A stretch of DNA of 64,000 bases from JAJXWB01 sp036796555 (GCA_036796555.1 DAIRCS010000002.1:1-64000), one strand, 5' to 3'; numbered from the stretch's first letter, positions 7,214 through 16,785 are shown. The notes: generated by a model from the letters alone, not told the origin. Made by a program: numbers and translations.

Positions 7214-9780
7214 AACCCGCTCCGTCCTTCCTCGCGCGCGCCTGGGCCAATCCGATCGTCGTCATGACCGTGGTGCTCGTCGCCGTTTCCGGCGTCGCAT
7301 TGTCGGTCGGCATGCCCATTCATCGCGTGACGCAGATCGCCATCTACACGCTCTACAGCGCGGGCGTGAACTTCCTGATCGGCTATCTCGGCCTCGTGCC
7401 GTTCGGCGCCTCGTTCTTCTTCGGCTGCGCGGCCTATGCGGTGGCGATCAGCGCCGGTTACATGTCCGGCGCCAACGAGATTTCCGGCGTCGCGATCGCC
7501 CTTTTCTTCTCGATCCTGCTCGCGCTCGTCGTCGGCGCGGTCATCCTGCGCCGCCGCGGCCTCTACTTCTCGCTCCTGACGCTCGCCTGCTCGCAGATCG
7601 CCTTTGAAATCGCCTTCAAATGGACGAGTTTCACGGGCGGCGAGAACGGGTTGCAGAATGTTCCGCGGCCGCTCTTCCCGTCGGCGCTCGCGTTTCATCT
7701 CTTCTCCCTTGCCGTCATCCTCGGCGCGCTCTGGGCGCTCTGGCGCATCGCGCATGCGCCGTTCGGCCGCCTCATGCAGGCCTTGCGCGATAACGAGCAG
7801 CGGGTCGCGAGCCTCGGCTACGACACCTACCTCACCAAGCTCGTCGGCGTCGTCATCGCCGGCTCCGCGATCGGCGTCGCCGGCGGTCTGATGGCGCTTC
7901 TGCTGCAGGGCGCCTACGCCAACAGCCTGAACTGGCAACATGCCGGCGATCCCGTCCTGATGGCCGCGCTCGGCGGCGTGCATCACTTTCTCGGGCCGCT
8001 CTGGGGCGCGATCGTCTTCATCGTTCTCGAGGACAGGCTGAGCGCGATCACGGAGAACTGGTGGCTGATCTTCGCGCCGATCATCATCGCCTTCGCGCTG
8101 CTCTCGTTCGAAGGCATCCAGGGCGTCCTGCAGCGCCTGATCGGCCGCGACCGGTGGACGCTCACGCGCTGGGGCATTCCGGACCGTCCGCAGGCGATCG
8201 CCACCTATGCGCCTGCCCCGACCGCATCCGCCGCGGGTGCGACGAAGCCGATCCTGTCCGTCCGCAATCTGTCGAAGAGCTTCGGGTCGATCGTCACCCA
8301 GAGCGGCGTGTCGCTCGACGTGGCGCGCACCGGGCTGCACAGCCTGATCGGGCCGAACGGCGCCGGCAAGACGACTTTCTTCAACCTGCTGACCGGCGTG
8401 CACAGGCCGGATGGCGGCGAGATCGAATTCGAAGGCCGCTCGATCGCCCGCCTGTCGCCGCATCAGCGCGCCCGGCTCGGCATCTCGCGCTCGTTCCAGA
8501 TCCTCAGCGTCTTCCCGAATCTCACGGCGTTCGAGAATGTTCGCGTCGCGGTGCAGGCCGCGGAGCGCAACTGGTTCAGCCTGTGGCGCGACGCCTACGC
8601 GGACGAGGCGTCGAACATGCGCGTGTGGTCGCTGCTCGATGCGGTCGGCCTTGCCGACCGCGCGGGCGAATTGTGCTCCGCGCTGGCGCATGGCGAAAAG
8701 CGCCTCCTGGAAATAGCGGTATCGCTCGCGACCGACGCGCGCCTGCTGCTGCTGGACGAGCCGCTCGCCGGTCTCGCGGAATCGGATCGCGAGGTCGTCG
8801 GCGGTCTCATCCGCCGCTTGGCCGCCACGCATTCGGTCTTCCTGATCGAGCACGACATCGATCGCGTGCTCGCGCTGTCGGACCGTATCACCGTGCTGCA
8901 TCAGGGACGCCTGATCGCCGACGGCAATCCGGCCGAGGTGGCGCGCAATCGGGAGGTCGTCGCCGCCTATCTCGGCGACCCCGAGGCCATGGCGCCCGCG
9001 AATGTCGCCCGGCTCAGGCCGAACAGGCAGGCTCGCGCCGACGCCGGGCCGCTTCTGTCGCTCGAGGGCGTTCGATCCGGCTACGGCGGCGGCACGGTTC
9101 TCGACGGCGTGGACATGGTCGTGCGCCCCGGCGAAGTCGTCGCGCTTCTCGGCCGCAACGGCGTGGGCAAGACGACCGTCATGCGCACCATCACCGGCGT
9201 CCTTCCCGCCAGCCGCGGCCGGATCGCCTTTGACGGCGCTGATATCGTCGGCTTGCGCGCGGACGAGATCAACCGGCGCGGCGTCTCGCTCGTCCCCGAA
9301 GGACGGCGGCTTTTCCCTAATCTCACGGTCGTCGAGAACCTCAAGCTGGCGGCCCGCAGCGGCGGCGCCACGCAGGAGGAAATCTTCGATCTCTTTCCCC
9401 GGCTGGCCGAGCGCGCGCGCTCGCGCGGCGAGACCTTGTCGGGGGGCGAGCGGCAGATGGTCGCCATCGCCCGCGCGCTCATGGCGCCGAGCAAGCTGAT
9501 CCTGCTCGACGAGCCGTTCGAAGGGCTGGCGCCCGCCGTGGTGAACGAGGTGCGCGAGGCCGTGATGAAGCTGACGGGACGGGCGAGCCTCGTCATCGTC
9601 GAACATCACGCCGAAAGCGTGCTGGCGATGGCCGATCGCGCCTATGTGCTGGTCAACGGACGCATCGCCTATGGCGGCGCGGCGGCCGAACTCGCGGCCG
9701 ACAAGGCGTTGCAGCAGCGCCTGCTCGGCGTCGTGCAGACCGCCGAGGGTCCGGCGCGGGCCAGGGGCGCCTCGGCATGA
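7210..9780 (+). CDS. Fused ABC transporter LivM permease + LivG ATPase + LivF ATPase
   Basis: 856 residues joining three normally separate subunits. Residues 1 to about 330 are a LivM-type permease (hydrophobic segments, NFLIGYLGLVPFGASFFFG, PFGRLMQALRDNEQRVASLGYD). After an Ala/Pro/Thr-rich linker comes ATPase 1 (about 350-595) with Walker A GPNGAGKTT near 380, the LivG-style signature LAHGEKR and Walker B LLLLDEP. ATPase 2 (about 615-850) has GRNGVGKTT near 648, LSGGERQ near 743 and LILLDEP. GTG at 7210 overlaps the upstream stop; an in-frame ATG at 7195 would lie inside livH. The full pair of nucleotide-binding domains is therefore present in one chain, and no separate livG or livF follows in this run. 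Confidence 0.9.
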   Translation: MKPAPSFLARAWANPIVVMTVVLVAVSGVALSVGMPIHRVTQIAIYTLYSAGVNFLIGYLGLVPFGASFFFGCAAYAVAISAGYMSGANEISGVAIALFFSILLALVVGAVILRRRGLYFSLLTLACSQIAFEIAFKWTSFTGGENGLQNVPRPLFPSALAFHLFSLAVILGALWALWRIAHAPFGRLMQALRDNEQRVASLGYDTYLTKLVGVVIAGSAIGVAGGLMALLLQGAYANSLNWQHAGDPVLMAALGGVHHFLGPLWGAIVFIVLEDRLSAITENWWLIFAPIIIAFALLSFEGIQGVLQRLIGRDRWTLTRWGIPDRPQAIATYAPAPTASAAGATKPILSVRNLSKSFGSIVTQSGVSLDVARTGLHSLIGPNGAGKTTFFNLLTGVHRPDGGEIEFEGRSIARLSPHQRARLGISRSFQILSVFPNLTAFENVRVAVQAAERNWFSLWRDAYADEASNMRVWSLLDAVGLADRAGELCSALAHGEKRLLEIAVSLATDARLLLLDEPLAGLAESDREVVGGLIRRLAATHSVFLIEHDIDRVLALSDRITVLHQGRLIADGNPAEVARNREVVAAYLGDPEAMAPANVARLRPNRQARADAGPLLSLEGVRSGYGGGTVLDGVDMVVRPGEVVALLGRNGVGKTTVMRTITGVLPASRGRIAFDGADIVGLRADEINRRGVSLVPEGRRLFPNLTVVENLKLAARSGGATQEEIFDLFPRLAERARSRGETLSGGERQMVAIARALMAPSKLILLDEPFEGLAPAVVNEVREAVMKLTGRASLVIVEHHAESVLAMADRAYVLVNGRIAYGGAAAELAADKALQQRLLGVVQTAEGPARARGASA

Positions 9781-10607
9781 GAGAGATCGCCGTCAACACC
9801 TATGGCTATATCTGGTCGACGCCGGCGGCCGATTGCATTCGCCGTCTCGCGGAGCTCGGCTATCGCAATTTCGAGCTGATGATCCATCCGCCGCATCTTC
9901 CGCTCGACGGCATGAGCGCGGCGGCGCGCCGCGATCTGCGCCAGGCCGTCGAGCGCGCCGGCGCGTGGATCACGTCCGTCAACATGCCGAGCCTCGACCA
10001 GAATCTTGCGAGCTCCTTTGCGCGTGTGCGCGAGGCGTCGGTCGCCATGTTCCTCGACGCGATCGACCTGGCGGCCGATATCGGCGCGCCCTCTCTCGTC
10101 ACCGTGCCCGGGCGCATGAGCCCGCTCTTTCCGCCGCCGCTCGCGAACCGGATCGAGTGGATGACGGAGAGCGTCGAAAGATTGGCGCCGCGCGCCGAAG
10201 CGCGGGGCGTGGGTCTCGCCATCGAAAATGTTCCCTTCGCCTCCTTTCCTGACGCAAAGACGCTCGCCGCCTTCGTGCGCGGTTTCGCCTCCCCGGCGGT
10301 CGGCGTCTGCTATGACGCCGCCAACGCCCATTTCATCGGCGAGGACCTCGCGGAAGGGGTCGCCGAACTCGCCGATCTCCTGAAGGTCGTTCACCTCTCG
10401 GACACGACGCGCGAGATCTGGCGGCATGATCCCATCGGCCTCGGCGACGTTCCCGCGGAAGCCTTCGCGCGCGCGCTCGACAGGGCGGGCTTCAAGGGGC
10501 CGTGCACGCTGGAGATCATCGACGCGGATACGGAAGGCGCGCTTGCGGCCTCCTGCCGCGCGCTCGCGCCGTTCGGGTTCGCGCAGCCCGCGAGGGCCGA
10601 TACATGA
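9777..10607 (+). CDS. Sugar phosphate isomerase/epimerase-family TIM-barrel protein
   Basis: 276 residues of the AP-endonuclease-2/xylose-isomerase-like TIM barrel. Metal-ligand motifs in the expected order are GLAIENVPF (Glu, about residue 148), GVCYDAANAHF (Asp/His, about 180), LLKVVHLSDT (His, about 205) and CTLEIID (Glu near the end). The family includes sugar isomerases, epimerases and dehydratase-like lyases such as 3-dehydroshikimate dehydratase; the exact reaction is not readable. ATGA start/stop overlap with both neighbours (9777-9780 and 10604-10607) places it in the transporter operon, hence probably a catabolic step on the imported substrate. Confidence 0.8.
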   Translation: MREIAVNTYGYIWSTPAADCIRRLAELGYRNFELMIHPPHLPLDGMSAAARRDLRQAVERAGAWITSVNMPSLDQNLASSFARVREASVAMFLDAIDLAADIGAPSLVTVPGRMSPLFPPPLANRIEWMTESVERLAPRAEARGVGLAIENVPFASFPDAKTLAAFVRGFASPAVGVCYDAANAHFIGEDLAEGVAELADLLKVVHLSDTTREIWRHDPIGLGDVPAEAFARALDRAGFKGPCTLEIIDADTEGALAASCRALAPFGFAQPARADT

Positions 10608-11530
10608 GCGCCGTGCTTGTGACCGGCGCCGCGGGCCTTCTCGGCCGTCATGTCGTCCGCGACCTTCTCGCCCGAGGCTGTGCGGTGCGCGGCCTCGACC
10701 GTCGCGCCGGCGAGGCGGCGATCGAATGGCATGTCGGCGATATCGCCGATCCCGCGCTCGTCGCCCGCGCGATGGCCGGCGTCGACGCCGTGATGCATAT
10801 CGCCGCGATCCCCAATATCTGGTCCGGCGACGGCCAGACGATCATGCGCGTCAATCTTCTGGGAACCTATACCGTCTTCGAAGCCGCCGAGGCGGCTGGC
10901 GTGAAGCGCGCGATTTTCTGTTCCAGCGATTCCGTCGCAGGCTATACGGTGCGCGAAGGGCGAATGCTGCATCCGCGCTACGCCCCGCTCGACCTCGAAC
11001 ATCCGCTGCTTGCGACCGATCCCTACGCCGTCAGCAAGGTCATGGGGGAAGATCTGGCGCGCGCCTACGCGCTGCGCGGCATGTCCGTCGCGGCGCTGCG
11101 CACGGTCTTCGTCGCCTATCCCGAAATGGCCGGCGAAATTGTCGCGCGCGCGAAAAGTCCCGCGACCTACCGGGGCCCCATGGTCGGCGGGCCGTCCGCC
11201 GCCGGCGGCGGTCCGCTGCATCATCACATCGATCCGCGCGATCTCGCGCGCGCGTTCCGGCTCGCCATGGAATTGCCGATGCGGCCGGGCGACTTCGAGC
11301 GCTTCTATCTGTCGGCGCAGACGACCCTGTCGCCCGAACCGACCTTGCAGCGTCTGCGCCGCCTGCACGGCGATGCGATCGAAATCCGCGACCCCGGCCT
11401 CTACGACAGAAACCCCTTCGCGCCGCTCTATGATCTGACTCACGCCGCGGAGCGCCTCGGCTTCGTCGCGGAATACGATCAGCGGGGCCTGCTCGCCGGT
11501 CTGGCGGAATTTTCAGGAGAAACCAGATGA
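10604..11530 (+). CDS. NAD(P)-dependent epimerase/dehydratase-family protein (first copy)
   Basis: 308-residue extended SDR. The N-terminal Rossmann motif is VTGAAGLLGRH (residues 5-15); the catalytic pair is in DPYAVSKVMGE (Tyr-x-x-x-Lys), preceded by CSSDSVAGY. ATG 10604 is chosen because it makes the ATGA overlap with the preceding gene; the frame stays open upstream but codes there for the opposite reading of the isomerase. Such proteins act on NDP-sugars, sugar acids or lactone-type substrates. A second, only distantly similar family member lies at 11952, with a cupin between them. Confidence 0.82.
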   Translation: MSAVLVTGAAGLLGRHVVRDLLARGCAVRGLDRRAGEAAIEWHVGDIADPALVARAMAGVDAVMHIAAIPNIWSGDGQTIMRVNLLGTYTVFEAAEAAGVKRAIFCSSDSVAGYTVREGRMLHPRYAPLDLEHPLLATDPYAVSKVMGEDLARAYALRGMSVAALRTVFVAYPEMAGEIVARAKSPATYRGPMVGGPSAAGGGPLHHHIDPRDLARAFRLAMELPMRPGDFERFYLSAQTTLSPEPTLQRLRRLHGDAIEIRDPGLYDRNPFAPLYDLTHAAERLGFVAEYDQRGLLAGLAEFSGETR

Positions 11531-11943
11531 CCTTCGTTTCGCCCCCGGCCGACGCCTTCGCCGACGCCGCCAGCAAGAAATACGCCGCGACCCGCAACCT
11601 CGGCGAATTGATGTGGACCCAGTATCCCGGGCATTTCAACCAGGCGCTGTCGAAAGCGCTCGTGACGCCCGCGACGGTCGGCAGCCGCTTCTTCGACTAC
11701 CGGATTTCCTCCTACGAGCCCGGCGCCCACGTCGAAAGCCACGTGCACGCCGTGCAGGAGCAGATCTATCACGTGCTCTCGGGCGAAGGCCTGCTCATTG
11801 TCGACGGCGAGCGCCGCCTCGTGCGCGCAGGCGACGTGACCTACATTCCGCCGGGCGTCGTGCACGAGTTCCACTGCACCGGCAACGATACGCTGCTGTT
11901 CCTCGTCATCACCAGCCCGCCGACGGACGAGGAGCCGCGGTGA
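11527..11943 (+). CDS. Cupin-domain protein
   Basis: 138 residues, one cupin_2 barrel. Motif 1 is HVESHVHAVQEQIYHVLSGEG (two His and a Glu as metal ligands) and motif 2 is DVTYIPPGVVHEFHC (His), which together make a complete 3-His/1-Glu metal site. The ATG overlaps the previous stop by four bases and the stop overlaps a possible GTG start of the next gene. Single-domain cupins in sugar or aromatic clusters may be isomerases, dioxygenases or sensors; no specific activity can be assigned. Confidence 0.82.
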   Translation: MTFVSPPADAFADAASKKYAATRNLGELMWTQYPGHFNQALSKALVTPATVGSRFFDYRISSYEPGAHVESHVHAVQEQIYHVLSGEGLLIVDGERRLVRAGDVTYIPPGVVHEFHCTGNDTLLFLVITSPPTDEEPR

Positions 11944-11951
11944 GCGGTCGA

Positions 11952-12908
11952 ATGTCCAGGAAGATTCTCGTCACGGGCGGCTGTGGCTGGCTCGGCGCGG
12001 CCATCGTGCGAGCTCTTCTCGCGCGCGGCGACTCCGTGGTCGCGGCCGACCTCGCCGTATCGGCGCCTATGTCGGCGCTGGCGGCGCGTGAATCGCGCCT
12101 TGTCGTAGCGTCCGTCGATCTCGGCGAGTGGCGCCAGGTCGTGGATCTCTTCGGCGAGCATGCGCCGGACGCCGTGGTCCACACGGCCGCTATCGTCGGC
12201 GTCGCGCCCGCGGCGGACATTCCGCTGAAAGCGCTTCGCGTCAACGTGGAAGGCTCCGTCAATCTGTTTGAGGCGATGCGGCTGGCCGGCGTGAAGCGCG
12301 TCGTACACATCAGCACGGAGGAGACCTATGGCGATTTCCTGTCGCCGGTCATCGACGAGGAGCATCCGCAGAAGCCGACCAGCATCTACGGCCTGACGAA
12401 ACTCGCGACCGAACACTACGGCCGCGTCTATACGCGCGACCATGGGCTCGAATGCGTCAACGTCCGCACCTGCTGGGTCTACGGCCCACATCTGCCGCGG
12501 CTGCGCATGCCGCGCACCTTCGTGGAGGCGGCGCTGCGCGGCGAGCCGTTTCACCAGCCGGATGGCGGCGATTTCGCCGTCGACCAGGTCTATATCGACG
12601 ATGTCGTGCAGGGCGTCATGCTCGCGCTCGACAAGGAGCGTCATCGGTTCGACTCCTACAATATCGCGACCGGCGTCGCGCCGACCCTTCGCGACACGGC
12701 AGAGGCGGTCAACCGCGCGGTCGCCGGCGCGCGGATCACGGTCGGCGACAGCGGTCCCTACAGGCACGGCGGGCGGGTGCTCAGCGCCGTCAAGGGAGCG
12801 CTCGACATTTCGCGCGCACGGGAAGAACTCGGCTATGCGCCGCGCTTCGATCTTCAGAAGGGCATCGAGGCCACCGTCGCCGCGACGCGCGCCGGTCCAC
12901 CGCTTTAA
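11952..12908 (+). CDS. NAD(P)-dependent epimerase/dehydratase-family protein (second copy)
   Basis: 318-residue extended SDR with VTGGCGWLGAA at the N terminus, THTAAIVG-type loop (VVHTAAIVGV), HISTEETYG and the catalytic SIYGLTKLATE (Tyr-x-x-x-Lys). The C-terminal half has the substrate-binding FDSYNIATGVAPTLRDT typical of UDP-sugar epimerase relatives. ATG 11952 is taken; GTG 11940, which overlaps the cupin stop as GTGA, is an equally credible start and adds four residues. Same operon as the genes around it; substrate unknown. Confidence 0.82.
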   Translation: MSRKILVTGGCGWLGAAIVRALLARGDSVVAADLAVSAPMSALAARESRLVVASVDLGEWRQVVDLFGEHAPDAVVHTAAIVGVAPAADIPLKALRVNVEGSVNLFEAMRLAGVKRVVHISTEETYGDFLSPVIDEEHPQKPTSIYGLTKLATEHYGRVYTRDHGLECVNVRTCWVYGPHLPRLRMPRTFVEAALRGEPFHQPDGGDFAVDQVYIDDVVQGVMLALDKERHRFDSYNIATGVAPTLRDTAEAVNRAVAGARITVGDSGPYRHGGRVLSAVKGALDISRAREELGYAPRFDLQKGIEATVAATRAGPPL

Positions 12909-12924
12909 TCGTCAGGAAAGTCTC

Positions 12925-13629
12925 ATGAGCAAATCTTCCGTTCTCGTCTTCGGCGGCTCGCGCGGCATCGGCGCGGCCTGCGTCGACGCATTCGTCGCGG
13001 CCGGCTGGCAGGTCGGCTGCACTTTCGCGACGCGGAAGGCGCCGCGGGCCGATGTGCGCGGCTGGCAGGTCGACATTCGCGATGCGGCGGCCGTGGCGCG
13101 CGTGTTCGACGAGGCCGCGGCCGCCTTCGGCGGTCCTCCGCGCGCGGTCGTCGCCAACGCCGGGGTCAACGTGCCGGGCAGGCCGGTGGCGGATTTCAGC
13201 CCCGAGGATTTCCGGCTGCTGATGGATGTGAACCTGTTCGGCGCCTACAACGTGCTCGCGGAGGCCGCGCGCCGGACGCCGGAGGGCGGCGCGATCGTCG
13301 CCATCACGACATCGCTCGTGCGTTACGTCGTGCCGGGCACGGGTCCCTATGCGGCCAGCAAGGCGGCGGTCGAGAGCCTCGTGCGCGCCATGTCGAAGGA
13401 ACTCGCCGGCCGTCGCATCCGTGTCAACGGCGTGGCGCCCGGGCCGGTCGACACCGACCTTTTCAACGCCGGCAAGACGGAGGAAGCCAAGCAGCGCATG
13501 GCCGCCTTCAGCCCGCTCAACCGCATCGGCCGGCCGGAGGAAATTGCGCATGTCGTGCAATTCCTCGCGTCGGACGCTGCCTCCTGGGTGACCGGCCAGA
13601 TCGTGCAGCCCAACGGCGGGATGATATGA
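12925..13629 (+). CDS. SDR-family oxidoreductase
   Basis: 234-residue classical SDR: VFGGSRGIGAACV (TGxxxGxG variant, residues 6-18), VVANAGVN (NNAG variant), the catalytic Ser in ITTSLVRY, and YAASKAAVESL (Tyr/Lys). The end, ASWVTGQIVQPNGGM, is FabG-like. ATG 12925 follows AGGAAAG by about seven bases; upstream the frame is only the shadow of the epimerase. Its stop overlaps the next start as ATGA. Probably an alcohol/ketone dehydrogenase step of the pathway. Confidence 0.85.
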   Translation: MSKSSVLVFGGSRGIGAACVDAFVAAGWQVGCTFATRKAPRADVRGWQVDIRDAAAVARVFDEAAAAFGGPPRAVVANAGVNVPGRPVADFSPEDFRLLMDVNLFGAYNVLAEAARRTPEGGAIVAITTSLVRYVVPGTGPYAASKAAVESLVRAMSKELAGRRIRVNGVAPGPVDTDLFNAGKTEEAKQRMAAFSPLNRIGRPEEIAHVVQFLASDAASWVTGQIVQPNGGMI

Positions 13630-15326
13630 ACGAAGAGGCGCGCGCGCCGCAGGAATCATATGACGCGGTCGTCGTCGGCGCCGGCGCCGGCGGCCTCGTC
13701 GCGGCCTGCGCGGCGGCGATGAACGGCTGCTCGGTGCTGCTGGTCGAGCAGGCGGATGTCGTCGGCGGCACGACCGCCATTTCCGGCGGCATGGTGTGGC
13801 TGCCGGGCAATCACAAAATGGCCGAGGCCGGCAGGCCCGACAGCCTCGCCGCCGCACGCGCCTATCTCGCCGCGACCGTGCCCGGAGCCGACCGCGCGCG
13901 GCTCGAGACCTTTCTCGCCCGCGGCGACGAGGCGTTGCGCGATCTGGAGGCGCATACGTCGCTGCGTCTGCAGCCGGTCCTGACCTATCCCGACTATTAT
14001 CCCGATCTGCCGGGCGCGACGACGGGCGGACGCGTGCTCGAGCCGGTCCCCTTCGACGCCCGCGAACTCGGAAAATTCTTCGCGCTGGTGCGGCCGCCAT
14101 TGCCCGAATTCATGCTGTTCGGCGGCATGATGATCAGCCGCGCGGACATTCCGCATCTGCGTCGCGCGACAAGGTCGGCGCGTTCGGCGCGGCGCTCGGC
14201 GCGGCTCGTTCTGCAGTACGCCTGGCAGCGCCTCGGCGCGCCGCGCGGCGCGTCGCTTTATCTCGGCAACGCGCTTGTCGCGCGCCTGCTCAAGTCCGCG
14301 ATCGATCTCGGGGTGCGGATCGAAACCGGCGCGACTGTCGACGCTCTGGGCAAGGACGAGCATGGCCGTATCGCGATCGTCGATATGCTCGGCAGGAGCG
14401 GGCGCCGTCGCGTCGCCGCGCGGCGCGGCGTCGTTTTGGCGACTGGCGGCCTCTCGCATGATCCCGACCTGCGCCGTCGCTTCACGCCGGATGCGGCGGG
14501 CGCCCTGACGGCGAGCGTTCAGCCGGGCGCCGCGCCGCGCGGAGCGCGCCTCGCCGTGGGCGCCGGCGCCGCGCTTTCCCCGCCGACGCAAGACGGCGCG
14601 TTCTGGGCGCCGGCGTCGACTTTCAAGCGCAAGGACGGTTCTGCCGCGCTCTTTCCGCATACGGTGACGGATCGCGCCAAGCCGGGCCTGATCGCGGTCG
14701 ACGCCAACGGCAGGCGGTTCGTCAACGAGGCCGTGTCCTATCACGAGTTCGTGCGCGCGCAGTTGCGCAACGCCAACAGCGCGATTCCCGCCTGGCTGGT
14801 CTGCGACAGGAACTTCCTGTGGAAGTATGGCCTCGGCAAGGTGAAGCCCTTCTCGCCCTCGCATGAAGGCGACGTCTCGTCCGGCTATCTCAAGCGCGCG
14901 GCCACGATCGCCGATCTTGCGCGCGCCATCGGCGCGCCAGCCGCGGCGCTCGTCGAGACGGTCGCCGAGTTCAATCGCCACGCAGGCCGGGGCGAGGATC
15001 CCGCGTTCGGTCGCGGCGGCGACGTGTATCAGCGCTCGCTCGGCGACGCCGATCACGGCCCCAATCCCTGCGTCGCGCCGATCGTGCAGGCGCCCTTCTT
15101 CGCCGTCGCCGTCGCGCCGGCCGATCTCGGCATGTCGGCCGGCGTCAGGACGGACGCCGAGGCGCGCGCGCTCACGCCGGAGGGGACGCCCATTCCGGGA
15201 CTCTACGCGTGCGGAAACGACATGGCTTCGATCATGGAAGGCGCGTATCCCGGCCCGGGCGTCACGCTCGGGCCGGCATTGGTGTTCGGCTGGATTGCAG
15301 GACGCCATCTGGCGGCGGCGACATGA
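13626..15326 (+). CDS. FAD-dependent oxidoreductase, FAD_binding_2/3-ketosteroid-dehydrogenase-like
   Basis: 566 residues. The FAD-binding Rossmann motif is DAVVVGAGAGGLVAACAA (residues 11-28), followed by VEQADVVGGTTAISGGMVWLPGN. The C-terminal FAD cap GLYACGNDMASIMEGAYPGPGVTLG is characteristic of the flavocytochrome c/3-ketosteroid-delta1-dehydrogenase branch of the fumarate-reductase superfamily, which catalyses alpha,beta-desaturation. Whether it acts on a steroid is doubtful: no steroid-ring genes are present and the next gene is a TcuA-like member of the same superfamily, so the pair may desaturate successive or related acids. Confidence 0.82.
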   Translation: MNEEARAPQESYDAVVVGAGAGGLVAACAAAMNGCSVLLVEQADVVGGTTAISGGMVWLPGNHKMAEAGRPDSLAAARAYLAATVPGADRARLETFLARGDEALRDLEAHTSLRLQPVLTYPDYYPDLPGATTGGRVLEPVPFDARELGKFFALVRPPLPEFMLFGGMMISRADIPHLRRATRSARSARRSARLVLQYAWQRLGAPRGASLYLGNALVARLLKSAIDLGVRIETGATVDALGKDEHGRIAIVDMLGRSGRRRVAARRGVVLATGGLSHDPDLRRRFTPDAAGALTASVQPGAAPRGARLAVGAGAALSPPTQDGAFWAPASTFKRKDGSAALFPHTVTDRAKPGLIAVDANGRRFVNEAVSYHEFVRAQLRNANSAIPAWLVCDRNFLWKYGLGKVKPFSPSHEGDVSSGYLKRAATIADLARAIGAPAAALVETVAEFNRHAGRGEDPAFGRGGDVYQRSLGDADHGPNPCVAPIVQAPFFAVAVAPADLGMSAGVRTDAEARALTPEGTPIPGLYACGNDMASIMEGAYPGPGVTLGPALVFGWIAGRHLAAAT

Positions 15327-15339
15327 AGGGAACGATTGC

Positions 15340-16785
15340 ATGAGCGCCTCGCCGCAACTCGACGTGCTCGTCATCGGCGGCGGCAATGCGGCCCTCTGCG
15401 CCGCCCTGATGGCGCGCGAAGCCGGCGCGTCCGTATTGATGCTGGAATCGGCGCCGCGCGAATGGCGCGGCGGCAATTCGATGCACGTCCGCAATCTGCG
15501 CTGCATGCACGACGCGCCCCAGGACGTGCTCGTTGAGGCTTATCCGGAAGAAGAGTTCTGGCAGGATCTCCTGAAGGTGACCAGCGGGCTGACGGACGAA
15601 AGGCTCGCCCGGCTCGCCATCCGCCATTCCTCCCGCTGCAGGCCGTGGATGATCAGGCACGGCGTGCGGTTCCAGCCTCCGCTGTCCGGGGCGCTGCATG
15701 TTGCGCGCACCAACGCCTTCTTCATGGGCGGCGGCAAGGCGCTGTTGAACGCCTACTACCGCAGCACGCAGAACCTCGGCGCGCGCGTGCGCTACGATAC
15801 GCCCGTCGAGGCTCTCGAACTCGACGATGGCCGGTTTGTCGCCGCGATCACGCAGGCGGGCGAGCGGATCGAAGCGAAAACCTGCGTGCTTGCGTGCGGC
15901 GGATTCGAATCCAATCTCGAATGGCAGCGCGAGGCCTGGGGGCAGAACGAGCGCGGCGAGTGGACGGCCGAGAATTTCCTGATCCGCGGCACGCGGTTCA
16001 ACCAGGGCGTGCTGCTCAAATTCATGATCGACGCGGGCGCTGACTCCGTCGGCGATCCCACGCAGGCGCATTGCGTGGCGATCGATGCGCGCGCGCCGCT
16101 TTATGACGGCGGAATCTGCACGCGCATCGACTGCGTCTCGCTCGGCGTCGTCGTCAATCGCGAAGCGCAGCGGTTCTACGACGAGGGCGAGGATTTCTGG
16201 CCGAAACGCTATGCGATCTGGGGCCGTCTGGTCGCGCAGCAGCCGGGCCAGACCGCGTGGTCGATCATCGACCGCAAGGCGGTTGGACGATTTATGCCGC
16301 CGGTGTTCGACGGGACATATGCGGAAACGCTCGAAGATCTCGCGGCGAAGATCGGCGTCGACGCCGCGGCCTTCGTCGAGACGATCAGGACCTACAACGC
16401 CGCATGCCGGCCGGGCGTGTTCGACCATACCGCATTGGACGATTGCCGGACCGAGGGGCTCGCGCCCGCCAAGTCCCATTGGGCGCTGCCGATCGACGCC
16501 CCGCCGTTCGTCGCCTATCCGCTCAGGCCCGGCATCACCTTCACCTATCTCGGTATGAAGACGGACGCGACTGCGGCCGTGCGGTTCGACGATCGGCCGA
16601 GCCCCAATCTGTTCGCGGCCGGCGAGATGATGGCCGGCAACGTGCTCGGCAAGGGGTATACGGCGGGCGTCGGCATGAGCATCGGAACGGCGTTCGGTCG
16701 GATCGCCGGCGTCGGAGCCGCGGCGGCCGCGGGCTTCAGCCATCCGACCTTCGACAGGGAATTCGCCTATGCCGCCGCTCGCTGA
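15340..16785 (+). CDS. tcuA: TcuA-like FAD-dependent tricarballylate dehydrogenase
   Basis: 481 residues, the length of the TcuA family. TcuA oxidises tricarballylate to cis-aconitate and passes electrons to TcuB. FAD motif LDVLVIGGGNAALCAALMA (residues 7-25), then the family-typical REWRGGNSMHVRNLRCMHD; the C-terminal FAD cap is NLFAAGEMMAGNVLGKGYTAG. Start ATG 15340 lies 13 bases after the upstream stop. It overlaps tcuB by 17 bases, the standard gene order. Assignment rests on family recognition and the TcuB neighbour; because no TcuC transporter is present and two Liv-type importers are, the true substrate may be a different polycarboxylate. Confidence 0.82.
   Translation: MSASPQLDVLVIGGGNAALCAALMAREAGASVLMLESAPREWRGGNSMHVRNLRCMHDAPQDVLVEAYPEEEFWQDLLKVTSGLTDERLARLAIRHSSRCRPWMIRHGVRFQPPLSGALHVARTNAFFMGGGKALLNAYYRSTQNLGARVRYDTPVEALELDDGRFVAAITQAGERIEAKTCVLACGGFESNLEWQREAWGQNERGEWTAENFLIRGTRFNQGVLLKFMIDAGADSVGDPTQAHCVAIDARAPLYDGGICTRIDCVSLGVVVNREAQRFYDEGEDFWPKRYAIWGRLVAQQPGQTAWSIIDRKAVGRFMPPVFDGTYAETLEDLAAKIGVDAAAFVETIRTYNAACRPGVFDHTALDDCRTEGLAPAKSHWALPIDAPPFVAYPLRPGITFTYLGMKTDATAAVRFDDRPSPNLFAAGEMMAGNVLGKGYTAGVGMSIGTAFGRIAGVGAAAAAGFSHPTFDREFAYAAAR

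Noticed and set aside
6598..9609. Very long open frame on the minus strand opposite the fused importer
   Set aside because: It mirrors the codon structure of the plus-strand gene in GC-rich DNA, has no recognisable domain and is full of Arg/Asp/Gly low-complexity runs.
13626..15326. Assignment as a true 3-ketosteroid dehydrogenase
   Set aside because: Only superfamily motifs are visible and no other steroid-degradation gene is near.
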